From: Mycobacterium sp. PS03-16
Lineage (GTDB): Bacteria; Actinomycetota; Actinomycetes; Mycobacteriales; Mycobacteriaceae
DNA: 64,000 nucleotides
Reading direction: 5' to 3'
Assembly: GCF_004570325.1 (NCBI RefSeq)
Contig: NZ_SPQO01000004.1
Span: 124,001-188,000, forward strand
Positions 13,487-23,181 of this stretch are shown one piece after another (within the stretch, counting starts at the first letter, position 1; each line of letters starts with the position of its first letter). The translations under genes were made by a program, and so were the position numbers. The notes beneath the pieces were generated by a model. The model saw only the letters and a list, made by a program, of their open reading frames with translations. It made no database searches and was not told where the DNA came from.

Positions 13487-14304
13487 CCGACGAGGACCTG
13501 CTGATCGACTTCGCCAAGGTCACCCTGCGGCGCGGCGGACAGACGCTGGTCGGCCCCATCACCTGGGCGGTCGAACTCGACGAGCGGTGGGTGGTGATCG
13601 GCCCCAACGGCGCGGGCAAGACCTCCCTGCTGCGGATCGCCGCCGCCATGGAGCATCCGTCGTCGGGCACGGCCTACGTGCTGGGGGAGCGACTCGGGCG
13701 CACCGACATGGCCGAACTGCGCTCGCGGGTCGGCCTGTCGAGTTCGGCTCTGTCGCAACGGGTTCCCGACGGCGAGGTGGTGCGCGACCTGGTGGTGTCC
13801 GCGGGCTACGCGGTGCTGGGCCGATGGCGCGAGCGTTACGACGACGTCGACTACGAGCAGGCGGTCGACATGCTCGAGAGCGTCGGCGCCGAACACCTGG
13901 CCGACCGCACCTACGACACGCTGTCCGAGGGTGAGCGCAAGCGCGTGCTGATCGCACGCTCGCTGATGACCGACCCGGAACTGCTGCTGCTCGACGAACC
14001 CGCCGCGGGTCTGGATCTCGGTGGACGCGAGGAGCTGGTGGCCCGGCTCGCCGACCTGGCCGCCGACCCGGACGCGCCGGCGATGGTGCTGGTCACACAC
14101 CACGTCGAGGAGATCCCGCCGGGCTTCTCGCACGGGCTGATCCTGTCGGAGGGCAAGGTCGTCGCGGCCGGTCTGCTGACCGACGTGCTCACGGCCGAGA
14201 ACCTGTCCAAGGCGTTCGGGCAGTCGATCGCCCTCGAGGTGATCGACGGGCGCTTCTTCGCCCGGCGCACCCGTTCCCGCGCGGCCCACAGGAGGCGGTC
14301 ATGA
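13459..14304 (+). CDS. ABC transporter ATP-binding protein (Rv3041c-like)
   Basis: A 281-aa soluble ATPase with a Walker A at residues 48-55 (GPNGAGKT), signature LSEGERKR, Walker B LLLLDEP and an H-loop in LVTHHVEE. The single domain without a permease gene nearby is usual for this locus; the partner is unknown. The GTG at 13459 gives the natural start MPEEDAADL and overlaps yczE. Its TGA overlaps the ATG of the NUDIX gene (ATGA), so the two are coupled. I recall the orthologue as Rv3041c next to serB2; here the YczR-YczE genes are inserted between. Confidence 0.9.
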   Translation: MPEEDAADLTDEDLLIDFAKVTLRRGGQTLVGPITWAVELDERWVVIGPNGAGKTSLLRIAAAMEHPSSGTAYVLGERLGRTDMAELRSRVGLSSSALSQRVPDGEVVRDLVVSAGYAVLGRWRERYDDVDYEQAVDMLESVGAEHLADRTYDTLSEGERKRVLIARSLMTDPELLLLDEPAAGLDLGGREELVARLADLAADPDAPAMVLVTHHVEEIPPGFSHGLILSEGKVVAAGLLTDVLTAENLSKAFGQSIALEVIDGRFFARRTRSRAAHRRRS

Positions 14305-15134
14305 CCGAATCGGCACCGACGTCCACACCCGAGCCGTTGGTGCCGCGCCCGGCGGCGACGGTGATGCTGATCCGCCCCGCCCGCGGCAACCCGGGCGGCA
14401 ACGAGGTATTCCTGATGCGCCGCCACGCCGGGATGGATTTCGTGGCGGGGGTGATGGTGTTCCCCGGCGGTGGGGTCGACGAGCGCGACCGCAACGCCGA
14501 CATCGCCTGGGCCGGGCCGGGGCCGCAGTGGTGGGCCGACCGGCTCGGGGTGGACGCCGCCTCGGCCGAGGCACTGGTCTGCGCGGCCGCGCGGGAGACG
14601 TTCGAGGAGTGCGGCGTGCTGTTTGCGGGCGCGGCCGACGATCCCGATGTGCTGGTCGACGACGCGTCGGTGTACCGCGACGCGCGCCGCGCGCTGACCG
14701 ACCGGTCCCTGTCGTTCGCCGACTTCCTGCGCGCCGAGAAGCTGGTGCTGCGAGCGGATCTGCTGCGGCCATGGGCGAACTGGGTGACGCCGGAGGAGGA
14801 GCGCACCCGCCGCTACGACACCTACTTCTTCGTGGGGGCGCTGCCCGACGGTCAGCGCGCCGACGGCGAGAACACCGAGACCGACCGGGCGGGCTGGATC
14901 ACCCCCGAGGAGGCGCTCGAGGACTTCGCGGCGGGCCGGTCCTTCCTGCTGCCGCCGACCTGGACCCAGCTCGACGCGCTGGCCGGGCGCACCGTCGAGG
15001 AGGTCCTCGCCGTCGAGCGGCGCATCCAGGCCGTGCAGCCCACGCTGGCCGTGCGGGACGGCAACTGGGAGATCGAGTTCTTCGATAGCGACCGCTACAA
15101 CGCCGCCCGCAACCACCGGGCGCCGGGAGCCTGA
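14301..15134 (+). CDS. NUDIX hydrolase (Rv3040c-like, NUDT19 type)
   Basis: A 277-aa hydrolase of diphosphates linked to another group. The Nudix box is split: a Gly-rich start ([10 protein letters not shown], about residues 54-63) and the catalytic helix [13 protein letters not shown] (about 95-107) are separated by an insert that includes [16 protein letters not shown]. This arrangement is typical of the NUDT19/RP2 subgroup, whose eukaryotic members cleave CoA derivatives. A CoA-ester role would fit the adjacent enoyl-CoA hydratase, but the substrate is not shown. It starts within the ABC gene stop. Confidence 0.88.
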   Translation: MTESAPTSTPEPLVPRPAATVMLIRPARGNPGGNEVFLMRRHAGMDFVAGVMVFPGGGVDERDRNADIAWAGPGPQWWADRLGVDAASAEALVCAAARETFEECGVLFAGAADDPDVLVDDASVYRDARRALTDRSLSFADFLRAEKLVLRADLLRPWANWVTPEEERTRRYDTYFFVGALPDGQRADGENTETDRAGWITPEEALEDFAAGRSFLLPPTWTQLDALAGRTVEEVLAVERRIQAVQPTLAVRDGNWEIEFFDSDRYNAARNHRAPGA

Positions 15135-15138
15135 CCGC

Positions 15139-15789
15139 GTGCGGGAGTTCGTCGGCGTCCACACCCACCCGGAGCAGCCCGGTGTCGCGACACTGCTGCT
15201 GTCGCGACCGCCGACCAACGCGCTGACCCGGCAGATCTACCGCGAACTGGCCTCGGCCGCCGCGGAGGTGTCCGGCCGCGAAGACGTCGACGCGGTCGTG
15301 CTGTTCGGCGGGCACGAGATCTTCTGCGCCGGCGACGACGTGCCGGCGCTGCGCGCGCTGTCGCCCGCGGAACGCGCGGCCGCCGACGAGGTGGCCCGCG
15401 CCGCGGTCGCCGCCGTCGCCGCGATTCCCAAGCCCACGGTGGCGGCGGTGACCGGCTACGCACTGGGCAGCGGGCTGACCCTCGCGCTGGCCGCCGACTG
15501 GCGGGTGGCCGGCGACAACGTCAAGGTCGGGTCGACAGAGGTGCTCGCCGGCCTGGCGCCCCGCGCGGACGCCACCGCGCGGCTGGCCCGCGCGGCCGGG
15601 CTGAGCCGGGCCAAAGACCTGGTGTTCTCCGGCCGTTTCGTCGGCGCGCAGGAGGCGCTCGCCCTCGGGCTGGTCGATACGCTGGCCACCCCCGACGGCG
15701 TGTACGACGCCGCGCTGGCCTGGCTGGACCGGCTCGGGGACCACCCGCCGCAGGTGCTGGCCGCCGCCAAGGCCTCCTTCGCCGGTTAG
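15139..15789 (+). CDS. echA17: Enoyl-CoA hydratase/isomerase family protein
   Basis: A 216-aa crotonase-fold protein, shorter than the usual 250-260 residues. The oxyanion segments are present ([10 protein letters not shown] and GYALGSGL). Of the two catalytic Glu residues of classical hydratases, the first is replaced (GLTLAL where GCELAL is usual) while the second is retained in STEVLAG. This was recalled also for M. tuberculosis EchA17, so it is a subfamily trait, and the reaction is uncertain. GTG 15139 lies 4 bases after the NUDIX stop, in the same operon. Confidence 0.85.
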   Translation: MREFVGVHTHPEQPGVATLLLSRPPTNALTRQIYRELASAAAEVSGREDVDAVVLFGGHEIFCAGDDVPALRALSPAERAAADEVARAAVAAVAAIPKPTVAAVTGYALGSGLTLALAADWRVAGDNVKVGSTEVLAGLAPRADATARLARAAGLSRAKDLVFSGRFVGAQEALALGLVDTLATPDGVYDAALAWLDRLGDHPPQVLAAAKASFAG

Positions 15790-15799
15790 GCTGCCGGTC

Positions 15800-16780
15800 A
15801 TGACGAGTATCGACTCCACCGAGCTGCCCGCATCGAACCCGCATGCGACGGCCGAGCAGGTCGAGGCCGCGATGAAGGACTCGAAGCTGGCCCAGGTGCT
15901 CTACCACGACTGGGAAGCCGAGACCTACGACGAGAAGTGGTCGATCTCCTACGACCAGCGCTGCGTCGACTACGCACGCGGCCGGTTCGACGCGGCGGTG
16001 CCCGAGGAGGTACAGCGCGAACTGCCCTACGACCGGGCCCTGGAACTGGGCTGCGGCACCGGGTTCTTCCTGCTCAACCTGATCCAGGCGGGGGTGGCGC
16101 GGCGCGGATCGGTCACCGACCTGTCCCCGGGCATGGTCAAGGTGGCCACCCGCAACGGTCAGTCGCTGGGGCTCGACGTCGACGGTCGCGTCGCCGACGC
16201 CGAAGGCATCCCGTACGAGGACGACACATTCGACCTGGTGGTCGGCCATGCGGTGCTCCACCACATCCCCGACGTCGAACTATCCCTGCGCGAGGTCATC
16301 CGGGTGCTCAAACCCGGCGGCCGGTTCGTGTTCGCCGGGGAGCCGACCACGGTCGGCAACCGGTACGCCCGTGAGCTGTCGACGCTGACGTGGCGCATCG
16401 CCACCAACGTCACCAAGCTGCCCGTGCTGTCGGACTGGCGCCGGCCGCAGACCGAGCTCGACGAGTCATCCCGCGCCGCGGCGCTGGAGGCCGTGGTGGA
16501 CCTGCACACCTTCGACCCCGCCGATCTGGAGCGTATGGCCCGCTCGGCCGGGGCGGTCGAGGTGGCCACCGCCAGTGAGGAATTCACCGCGGCGATGCTG
16601 GGCTGGCCGGTGCGGACCTTCGAGGCTGCCGTGCCGCCGGGCCGATTGGGCTGGGGCTGGGCGAAATTCGCGTTCAACAGCTGGACCACGCTGAGCTGGG
16701 TCGACGCCAACGTGTGGCGGCGGGTGGTGCCGAAAGGCTGGTTCTACAACGTGATGGTGACCGGAGTGAAACCGGCCTGA
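15800..16780 (+). CDS. Class I SAM-dependent methyltransferase (Rv3038c-like)
   Basis: A 326-aa cytoplasmic methyltransferase. Motif I is ALELGCGTGFF (about residues 77-87), the acidic loop is VTDLSPGM, and motif post-I/II reads FDLVVGHAVLHHIPD followed by LKPGGRFVF. A C-terminal 120 residues without membrane segments probably shape the substrate pocket. The acceptor is not known. It starts 10 bases after echA17 and is followed 10 bases later by the next gene. Confidence 0.88.
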   Translation: MTSIDSTELPASNPHATAEQVEAAMKDSKLAQVLYHDWEAETYDEKWSISYDQRCVDYARGRFDAAVPEEVQRELPYDRALELGCGTGFFLLNLIQAGVARRGSVTDLSPGMVKVATRNGQSLGLDVDGRVADAEGIPYEDDTFDLVVGHAVLHHIPDVELSLREVIRVLKPGGRFVFAGEPTTVGNRYARELSTLTWRIATNVTKLPVLSDWRRPQTELDESSRAAALEAVVDLHTFDPADLERMARSAGAVEVATASEEFTAAMLGWPVRTFEAAVPPGRLGWGWAKFAFNSWTTLSWVDANVWRRVVPKGWFYNVMVTGVKPA

Positions 16781-16790
16781 TTCCCGCGCG

Positions 16791-17963
16791 GTGTTCGATC
16801 TCGACGCGGTCGCCTATCTGCGCAGCGACGACGGCGAGCGAGCCCTTCGCGACGCCGCCGGTCGACCGCTGACCGCGGACTCGCTGATCCGTGACATCGC
16901 CGCGCTGCGAACGTCTTTCGGGGACCGTGCCGCCGTTCTCGTGGAGACGGTGCGACTGCGGCGCAAGGCCGCCGACAAGCTGCCCGATGCGAGGGACTGG
17001 CTGTTCACCGACGAGGCGTTGCAGCAGGCGACGGCGGCGCCGGTGGCCGCGCACCGGGCGCACCGGCTGACCGGACGGCGCGTGCACGACGCCACCTGCT
17101 CGATCGGCACCGAGCTTGCCGCGCTTCGGATTCGGGCTGCCCAGGTGGTGGGCAGCGACCTCGATCCGGTGCGCCTGGCGATGGCGCGGCACAACCTCGA
17201 TTCCGGCGGCGACGGTGTGCCGCTGCTGCGCGCCGACGCGCTGTACCCGGTGACTCGCGACACCGTCGTGCTCGTCGATCCCGCGCGCCGACGCGCCGGG
17301 CGGCGCACCTTCGACCCGAGGGACTACACCCCGCCGCTGGACGCGGTGTTCGACACCTATGCCGGCCGCGATCTGGTCGTGAAGTGTGCGCCCGGAATCG
17401 ATTTCGACGCCGTGCGCCGGCTGGGCTTGCGCGGGGAGGTGGAGGTGACCTCGCTGGCGGGCAGCGTGCGCGAGGCGTGTCTGTGGTCGCCCGGGCTGAC
17501 CACCGCCGGGGTGACGCGGCGGGCCAGCCTCCTCGACCGCGGCGAAGAGGTCACCGACGCCGACCCCGACGATTGTCCGATCGCACCCGCTGGGCGTTTC
17601 CTCGTCGATCCCGACGGTGCGGTGGTGCGGGCCGGGCTGGTCCGCCACTACGCCGCGCGGCACGGGCTGTGGCAGCTCGACCCCGCCATCGCCTATCTGT
17701 CGGGGGAGCGGATACCGCCCGGTGTGCGCGGCTTCGAGGTGCTCGAGGAGGTCGCCTTCCATGAACGGCGGCTGCGTCAGGCGCTGACGGCCCACGACGC
17801 GGGGGCGGTCGAAATCCTGGTGCGCGGTGTCGACGTCGACCCCGATGCGCTGCGGCACCGGCTCAAACCGCGCGGCGGCGCGGCACTGTCGGTGGTGATC
17901 ACCCGGCTGGGCACCGGGTCGGCAAGTAGGGCAACGGCCTTCATATGTCGGCCGTCACGTTGA
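16791..17963 (+). CDS. Methyltransferase-like protein with C-terminal THUMP-like domain (Rv3037c-like)
   Basis: A 390-aa protein. An N-terminal helical part precedes a Rossmann SAM domain (DATCSIGTELAAL, SDLDPVRLAMARHN) with the motif VDPARR where the catalytic motif IV would lie. Residues from about 290 to the end form the THUMP-like domain (RFLVDPDGAVVRAGLV, AYLSG, then the GVDVDPDALRHRLKP segment), suggesting an RNA substrate; published work on methylglucose polysaccharides instead listed the orthologue as a candidate sugar methyltransferase. The two views are not resolved by sequence. GTG 16791 is used. Confidence 0.82.
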   Translation: MFDLDAVAYLRSDDGERALRDAAGRPLTADSLIRDIAALRTSFGDRAAVLVETVRLRRKAADKLPDARDWLFTDEALQQATAAPVAAHRAHRLTGRRVHDATCSIGTELAALRIRAAQVVGSDLDPVRLAMARHNLDSGGDGVPLLRADALYPVTRDTVVLVDPARRRAGRRTFDPRDYTPPLDAVFDTYAGRDLVVKCAPGIDFDAVRRLGLRGEVEVTSLAGSVREACLWSPGLTTAGVTRRASLLDRGEEVTDADPDDCPIAPAGRFLVDPDGAVVRAGLVRHYAARHGLWQLDPAIAYLSGERIPPGVRGFEVLEEVAFHERRLRQALTAHDAGAVEILVRGVDVDPDALRHRLKPRGGAALSVVITRLGTGSASRATAFICRPSR

Positions 17964-17985
17964 CCGGCCACGTACCCTTGCGGTG

Positions 17986-18684
17986 ATGAAACGAGCCTCT
18001 TCGATCGCGGCGCTGCTGGCCGCCACCGTGCTGACCGGCTTCGCCGGTACCGCCGTGGCGTCGGCCCAGACCGCATGTGCCGACCTCGGCGGCGCCCTGA
18101 ACGCCGAACAGTCCTGCCAGGTGCACGACGCGACCGCCGACTACACGCTGGACTTCACGTTCCCGGCCGGATACCCCGACGAGCAGGCGGTGTCGGCGTA
18201 CCTGACGCAGACCCGCGACGGCTTCGTCAACGTCTCGCAGATGCCCGGATCCCGGGGGCTGCCCTACGTGCTCGATGCCAAGGGCACCGCCTACCACTCC
18301 GGGCTGGCCCCGCAGGGCACCCAGAGCCTGGTGCTGGAGATCTACCAGAACGTCGGCGGAGCCCACCCGCAGACCTGGTACAAGGCGTTCGCCTACGACC
18401 TCGGCAAGCAGGCGCCCATCACGTTCGAGACCCTGTTCCGACCCGATTCACGCCCGCTGGACCTGGTGTTCCCCGCCGTGCAGCGTGAACTGCAGGCCCG
18501 CACGGGCATCGACCAGCCGGTGCTGCCCGATATCGGGATGGACCCGAAGCACTACCAGAATTTCGCGATCACCGACGACGCGGTGATCTTCTTCTTCGGG
18601 CAGGGCGAACTGCTGCCCGAGGCGGCCGGGGCCATGCAGGCGTCGGTTCCCCGCGCCGTGCTGGCCCCGGTCCTCGCGGTCTAG
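17986..18684 (+). CDS. Secreted MPT64/TB22.2-family protein
   Basis: A 232-aa exported protein. Residues 1-30 are a signal peptide (MKRASS, hydrophobic core, cleavage after ASA before QTACADLGG). The mature part resembles the MPT64 immunogen family (beta-grasp and a DUF3298-like half), with FPAGYPDEQAV and QNVGGAHPQTWYKAF. M. tuberculosis TB22.2 (Rv3036c, recalled) has reported esterase activity. ATG 17986 is chosen over the GTG just before it. Its TAG shares CTAG with the stop of the convergent symporter. Confidence 0.87.
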   Translation: MKRASSIAALLAATVLTGFAGTAVASAQTACADLGGALNAEQSCQVHDATADYTLDFTFPAGYPDEQAVSAYLTQTRDGFVNVSQMPGSRGLPYVLDAKGTAYHSGLAPQGTQSLVLEIYQNVGGAHPQTWYKAFAYDLGKQAPITFETLFRPDSRPLDLVFPAVQRELQARTGIDQPVLPDIGMDPKHYQNFAITDDAVIFFFGQGELLPEAAGAMQASVPRAVLAPVLAV

Positions 18685-20222
18685 ACCTTCGACGGTTCCC
18701 GCCGGCCGGACTTCGGCTCGTAGGTCTCCCAGAAGGTGGCGTTCGGGATCCCGAGGGTGACCGGATCGAAGACCGGATCGAGGCCGGCTTTCTTCTGCCG
18801 CTCGTAATCCCGTAACGCCTTGTACGCGGGCTGCTGCAGGATCAGGATGCCGATCACGTTGAGCCAGGCCATCAGTCCGACGCCGATGTCACCGAGGGTC
18901 CATGCCTCGGTGGCCGTGGACACGGCGCCGATGGTCACCGACACCAGGATCAGCGCCTGCAGTGCCATGGTGGCCGTGCCGCCGACCGTGCCGCGGATGA
19001 ACGGCAGGCGCATGGGGGAGGCCTTCCCGAGCAGGAAGCGCAGGTTGGTCTCGGCCATGTAGTAGTAGGCGATGATCGTCGTGAGGCAGAAGAAGAACAG
19101 CGAGATGGCCACGAAGCTGGCGCCCGCGCCGCTCCACAGGGTGTCGAAACCCACCTGCGCGTATGTCGGGCCCACGGCGACGTCCGCCGGCAGCAGACCG
19201 CCGTCGGCCAGCACGGCGCCGTCGGCGCTCTCCCCCTCGTAGACGCGGTAGGCACCGGTGGACAGGATCAGGAAGCCGGTGGCCGAGCAGACGAACAGCG
19301 TGTCGACGTACACCGCGAACGCCTGCACCAGACCCTGTTTGGCGGGGTGGGAGACCTCGGCCGCGGCGGCTGCGTGCGGGCCGGTGCCCTGGCCGGCCTC
19401 GTTCGAGTAGATGCCGCGCTTGACGCCCCACATGATCGCCGCGCCGATGATGGCGCCGAACGCCGCATCGATGCCGAAGGCGCTGGAGAAGATCAGCCGA
19501 ATCATCTCCGGCACCGCTGAGGCGTTGGCCGCGACGATGATGAGCGCGAACAGGATGTAGGCAACCGCCATGAACGGCACGACGATCGAGGCGAACGTGG
19601 CGATCCGCTTGACGCCGCCGATGATCACGAACGCCAGCACGATGACGATGCCGACGGCCACGGCCCATTCCGACCAGCCCCAGGCGTTGTTCATCGCGAC
19701 CGCCATTGAGTTGGACTGCACGCTGGGCAGCAGCAGGCCGCACGCCAGGATGGTGACGGCGGCGAAGATCAGGCCGTAGATCTTGAACAGGGGTGCCGCC
19801 GCGGTATGTGACATCGCCCGGCTCAGGTAGTAGGCGGGTCCGCCGCGGTACTCGCCGGTGAGGCTGTCACGCACTTTGTAGATCTGGCCGAGTGTGCACT
19901 CGACGAACGACGTCGACGCCCCCAGGAACGCCATGGCCCACATCCAGAACAGCGCGCCCGGGCCGCCGAATGCGATCGCGGTGGCGACGCCGGCGATGTT
20001 GCCGGTGCCGACGCGCCCGGCCAGCGACATCATCAGGGCCTGGAACGAGGACACGCCGTCGGGCGACTTCTCGCCGTGAATCATCACCCGGATCATCTCC
20101 GGGATCTGCCGAACCTGGACGAAGCGTGACCGGATGGAGAAGTACAGGCCCGCGGCCAGGCACAGATAGACCAGCGCGTTGCTCCAGATGTAGCCGTTCA
20201 CCGCGCTCAGGAATTCCGACAA
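18681..20222 (-). CDS. Sodium:alanine/glycine symporter (AGCS family)
   Basis: A 513-aa membrane transporter importing alanine or glycine with sodium. The AGCS signature is visible as GRVGTGNIAGVATAI, GPGALFWMW and GASTSFVECTLGQ, with the NEAGQGTGPHAAA segment and about ten membrane helices. The start is TTG at 20220-20222, with GGGAGAG just upstream; the ATG at 20285 would add 21 unrelated polar residues. Single-gene transcript, convergent with TB22.2. Confidence 0.92.
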   Translation of the reverse strand: MSEFLSAVNGYIWSNALVYLCLAAGLYFSIRSRFVQVRQIPEMIRVMIHGEKSPDGVSSFQALMMSLAGRVGTGNIAGVATAIAFGGPGALFWMWAMAFLGASTSFVECTLGQIYKVRDSLTGEYRGGPAYYLSRAMSHTAAAPLFKIYGLIFAAVTILACGLLLPSVQSNSMAVAMNNAWGWSEWAVAVGIVIVLAFVIIGGVKRIATFASIVVPFMAVAYILFALIIVAANASAVPEMIRLIFSSAFGIDAAFGAIIGAAIMWGVKRGIYSNEAGQGTGPHAAAAAEVSHPAKQGLVQAFAVYVDTLFVCSATGFLILSTGAYRVYEGESADGAVLADGGLLPADVAVGPTYAQVGFDTLWSGAGASFVAISLFFFCLTTIIAYYYMAETNLRFLLGKASPMRLPFIRGTVGGTATMALQALILVSVTIGAVSTATEAWTLGDIGVGLMAWLNVIGILILQQPAYKALRDYERQKKAGLDPVFDPVTLGIPNATFWETYEPKSGRREPSKV

Positions 20223-20348
20223 CTCGCTCTCCCGGTACGTCGATTCCGGCCCGCCGGGCGGCGGGCGCCTCCGGCATGATGTCACGGAACCGGCGGTTTT
20301 TTGTTAAGTCGGCGTCACCTCGGCGTTAGAAATGTGATGAGCAGATGC

Positions 20349-21644
20349 TCACGGCCGCAATTCTTCCGGTGCGAAGCCGTAGACCTGCCCGTCGCTGGTT
20401 GCCGCGACCACCCTGCCGTCGGCGCCGATCGACACCCCGACCGGCCAGCCCGTCGCCTCGGGCAGCGGGTAGCTGTTCACCGTGCGGCCGTCGCCGGTAT
20501 CGAACGCCAGCAGCGCCTGACCATCCTCGCCGGCGGCGGTGACGGTGTAGCCGACGTCGCCGGCGCGGCTCGCGGTGGTCAACGGGCCGACGTCGTCGCG
20601 GGTCCACACCACCTCGCCCCGGTCGCCGGCGTCGCGCACCGCGGTCAGCGCCGACCCCGGGCCGCCACCTGCGACGATCAGCCCGTCGGGGGACACCGAG
20701 GGCGGCGTCTGCGCCAGGTAGCCGAGGTGAAGAGACCACTTCGCGCTGCCGTCGGCGGTGTCGAGTGCCCACAGCTTCTGGTCACGGCCGTTGACGTACA
20801 CCGTCGCCCCGTCCGCGGAGAGCACCGGGCTGGCCAGCGGACCGCGGCCGACCGCATCGCTGCTCCACTCCTGCGCCAGCAGCGGCGACTGACCCGGGCG
20901 GTAGCGCAACCCGACGACCACCGGCGCGGGGGCGCCGGGTTCCCAGAGCGTCAGCACCACGATGTTGCCCGCGGCGGAGAACGCCGGAGCGGCGGCGACC
21001 GGGCACTGCGGCCGGGCGGACCGGCAGTCGGCGAGGCCGCGGGCGGAGTCGGTCGGGTCGATCCCGGCCACGAGGTCCAGCGGCGTCGCCTCGACGGTGC
21101 CGCGGTGGGCGTCGAACACCAGCACCTGTCCGAGGTGGGTGACGACGAGCAACTGGCCGGAGGTGAGGAATCGGGGGGTGGTCGGCGCACCGATGACCGG
21201 TTTGCGCCAGCGCGCCCACTGCGTGGTGGGGAAGGCCAGCATCGTGCCGGGCTGGCCGACGTAGAGGTTGCCGAAGCCGTCGAACAGGGGGCTGGCGTTA
21301 CCGCCGCGCTGGATCACCCTGGTGCACCAGCGTTGCCGGGCGTTGTTGTCGGCCTCCCACACCATCAGCGAGCAGCCGGCCGGCGTCTGGCCGTTGGCGG
21401 CGAGGAAACCGTCGCCGTCGAGCGCCACCGCCGCGGCCAGGTCCCCCTTGACCGACCGGCTCCACTCCAGCCGTAGCGCGTCGGCGCCGTCGGCGGGGGT
21501 GTAGCTGCTGTTGGCGGCGTCGCCGTACTGCGCGGGCCAGCCCGCCGCCGCGCGGGACTCGACCCAGGAGTTGTCGTCCGAGCATCCGGTCAGCACACCA
21601 CCCACCAGCGCTGATACCGCCAGCGCCATGAATCGCCGGAACAC
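20349..21644 (-). CDS. PQQ-type beta-propeller lipoprotein (Rv3035-like)
   Basis: A 431-aa lipoprotein with a lipobox ending at Cys21 (LVGGVLTGC), so attached to the outer face of the membrane. Repeated blades carry PQQ-like strands: NGRDQKLWALDTADGSAKWSL, AFDTGDGRTV and VFDAHRGTVEATP. Such propellers usually serve as protein-binding platforms; the known relative BamB is one. No PQQ enzyme residues are evident. Divergent from the acyltransferase gene with a 92-bp gap. Confidence 0.87.
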   Translation of the reverse strand: MFRRFMALAVSALVGGVLTGCSDDNSWVESRAAAGWPAQYGDAANSSYTPADGADALRLEWSRSVKGDLAAAVALDGDGFLAANGQTPAGCSLMVWEADNNARQRWCTRVIQRGGNASPLFDGFGNLYVGQPGTMLAFPTTQWARWRKPVIGAPTTPRFLTSGQLLVVTHLGQVLVFDAHRGTVEATPLDLVAGIDPTDSARGLADCRSARPQCPVAAAPAFSAAGNIVVLTLWEPGAPAPVVVGLRYRPGQSPLLAQEWSSDAVGRGPLASPVLSADGATVYVNGRDQKLWALDTADGSAKWSLHLGYLAQTPPSVSPDGLIVAGGGPGSALTAVRDAGDRGEVVWTRDDVGPLTTASRAGDVGYTVTAAGEDGQALLAFDTGDGRTVNSYPLPEATGWPVGVSIGADGRVVAATSDGQVYGFAPEELRP

Positions 21645-21736
21645 GGTGTCTCTCCTCGGGTTCGCGTCCTTCGAGCCTGGCGGCCCACGTGAGGGTAACC
21701 CGGCCGCCGGTCGCCGCTCGCGTAGGCTTTGCGGCC

Positions 21737-22474
21737 ATGACGACGATGTGGGGTGCGCCGCTGCACAAGCGGTGGCGGGGTTCGCGGTTGCGTGATCCGC
21801 GCCAGGCCCGCTTCCTGACGTCCGCTTCGCTGAAATGGGTGCTGGCCAACCGCGCTTTCACCCCCTGGTACCTGGTGCGGTACTGGCGTCTGCTGAAGTT
21901 CAAGCTGGCCAACCCGCACGTGATCACTCGGGGCATGGTGTTCCTCGGCAGAGACGTCGAGATCCAGGCCACACCCGAGCTGGCGCAGCTGGAGATCGGC
22001 CGCTGGGTGCACATCGGCGACAAGAACACGATCCGCGCCCACGAGGGGTCGTTGCGCATCGGTGACAAGGTGGTGCTGGGCCGCGACAACGTCATCAACA
22101 CCTACCTCGACATCGAACTCGGCGATTCGGTGCTGATGGCCGACTGGTGCTACATCTGCGATTTCGACCACAAGATGGACAACATCGAGATGCCGATCAA
22201 GGACCAGGGCATCGTCAAGAGCCCGGTGCGGATCGGCCCGGACACCTGGGTCGCGACGAAGGTGACCGTGCTGCGTGGCACCACGGTCGGCCGGGGCTGC
22301 GTGCTGGCGGCCCACGCGGTGGTCAAGGGCGACATCCCGGACTTCTCGATCGCCGTCGGCGCGCCGGCAAAGGTGGTGAAGAACCGCAAGCTCGCGTGGG
22401 AGACGTCGGCCGCGCAGCGCGCGGAGCTCGCCGCCGCGCTGGCCGACATCGAGCGTAAGAAGGCCGCGCGCTAG
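21737..22474 (+). CDS. Left-handed beta-helix acyltransferase (Rv3034c-like, MGLP locus)
   Basis: A 245-aa hexapeptide-repeat transferase. Turns of the beta-helix run from about residue 70 to 215 (LEIGRWVHIGDKNTIRAHE, LRIGDKVVLGRDN, VRIGPDTWVATKVTV). A loop with DFDHKMDN holds the His typical of acetyl- or acyl-CoA transferases in this fold. It lies by the MGLP genes and has been proposed as the acyltransferase for that polysaccharide; not demonstrated here. ATG 21737 is used. Confidence 0.85.
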   Translation: MTTMWGAPLHKRWRGSRLRDPRQARFLTSASLKWVLANRAFTPWYLVRYWRLLKFKLANPHVITRGMVFLGRDVEIQATPELAQLEIGRWVHIGDKNTIRAHEGSLRIGDKVVLGRDNVINTYLDIELGDSVLMADWCYICDFDHKMDNIEMPIKDQGIVKSPVRIGPDTWVATKVTVLRGTTVGRGCVLAAHAVVKGDIPDFSIAVGAPAKVVKNRKLAWETSAAQRAELAAALADIERKKAAR

Positions 22475-22486
22475 CGACCCGCGACG

Positions 22487-22849
22487 ATGGCTGACGACGA
22501 GTCCGCGCACCGGTCCGAACCGGACTACCGCTTCACGCTGGCCAACGAGCGGACCTTCCTGGCCTGGCAGCGCACCGCGCTGGGCCTGCTGGCGGGGGCG
22601 GTCGCGGTCGTGCAGTTCGTCCCGGAGCTGGGAGTGCCCGGTGCGCGGCGGACGCTCGGGATCCTGCTCGCGGTCCTGGCCACGGTGACCGCGGGGGTCG
22701 GGCTGCGCCGCTGGGTCCAGGTGGATCGGGCGATGCGGGCGGGCGCACCGTTCCCGCGTCATCCCTCCCCGGCCTATCTCGGCATCGGACTGGTCGTCAT
22801 CGGGGCGCTGATCGTGGTGTTCCTGGGGATCCGCGCGGTGGGCGGATGA
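22487..22849 (+). CDS. DUF202 (YidH) membrane protein
   Basis: A 120-aa protein with the DUF202 motif [20 protein letters not shown] followed by three membrane helices. The function of the family is unknown. It overlaps the next gene by ATGA, giving a tandem pair. In M. tuberculosis such a pair sits elsewhere (Rv2272-Rv2273, recalled), so its place here is a rearrangement. Confidence 0.88.
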   Translation: MADDESAHRSEPDYRFTLANERTFLAWQRTALGLLAGAVAVVQFVPELGVPGARRTLGILLAVLATVTAGVGLRRWVQVDRAMRAGAPFPRHPSPAYLGIGLVVIGALIVVFLGIRAVGG

Positions 22850-23169
22850 CCGGTGCCGCGCCGGCCGACCGCGGTCTTCAGGCCGAGCGGACCGCGCTGG
22901 CGTGGACCAGGACGTCGTTCGCGGTGCTCGCCAACGGAGCGCTGCTGATGTTGCGCGACCTCAAGCACCACAGCGCGGGCCTCGGGCTGGTCGCGGGGAT
23001 GTTCGCGGTCGTGATCGCGGCGCTGATCTACGTCATGGGGATGCGCCGTCAGCGCACCCTGCTGACCCGCCCGCTGCCGCGCCGGATCACGCCGCGCCGC
23101 GAGGTGTACGTGCTGGCGGGCGCGGTGCTGGTGCTGATCGCGGTGTCGGTGGCCGCACTGCCGTTCTGA
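22846..23169 (+). CDS. DUF202 membrane protein, second of pair
   Basis: A 107-aa, shorter DUF202 protein ([23 protein letters not shown]) with three hydrophobic segments. Coupled to the preceding gene by an ATGA overlap; the two probably form a heteromeric membrane complex. It converges with the DedA gene across 12 bases. Confidence 0.87.
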   Translation: MTGAAPADRGLQAERTALAWTRTSFAVLANGALLMLRDLKHHSAGLGLVAGMFAVVIAALIYVMGMRRQRTLLTRPLPRRITPRREVYVLAGAVLVLIAVSVAALPF

Positions 23170-23181
23170 CGCCGTCGGGGG

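Noticed and set aside
15139..15789. Frameshifted or truncated echA17
   Set aside because: Although short, the frame is continuous, the stop precedes the next gene naturally, and the same short form is recalled for M. tuberculosis.
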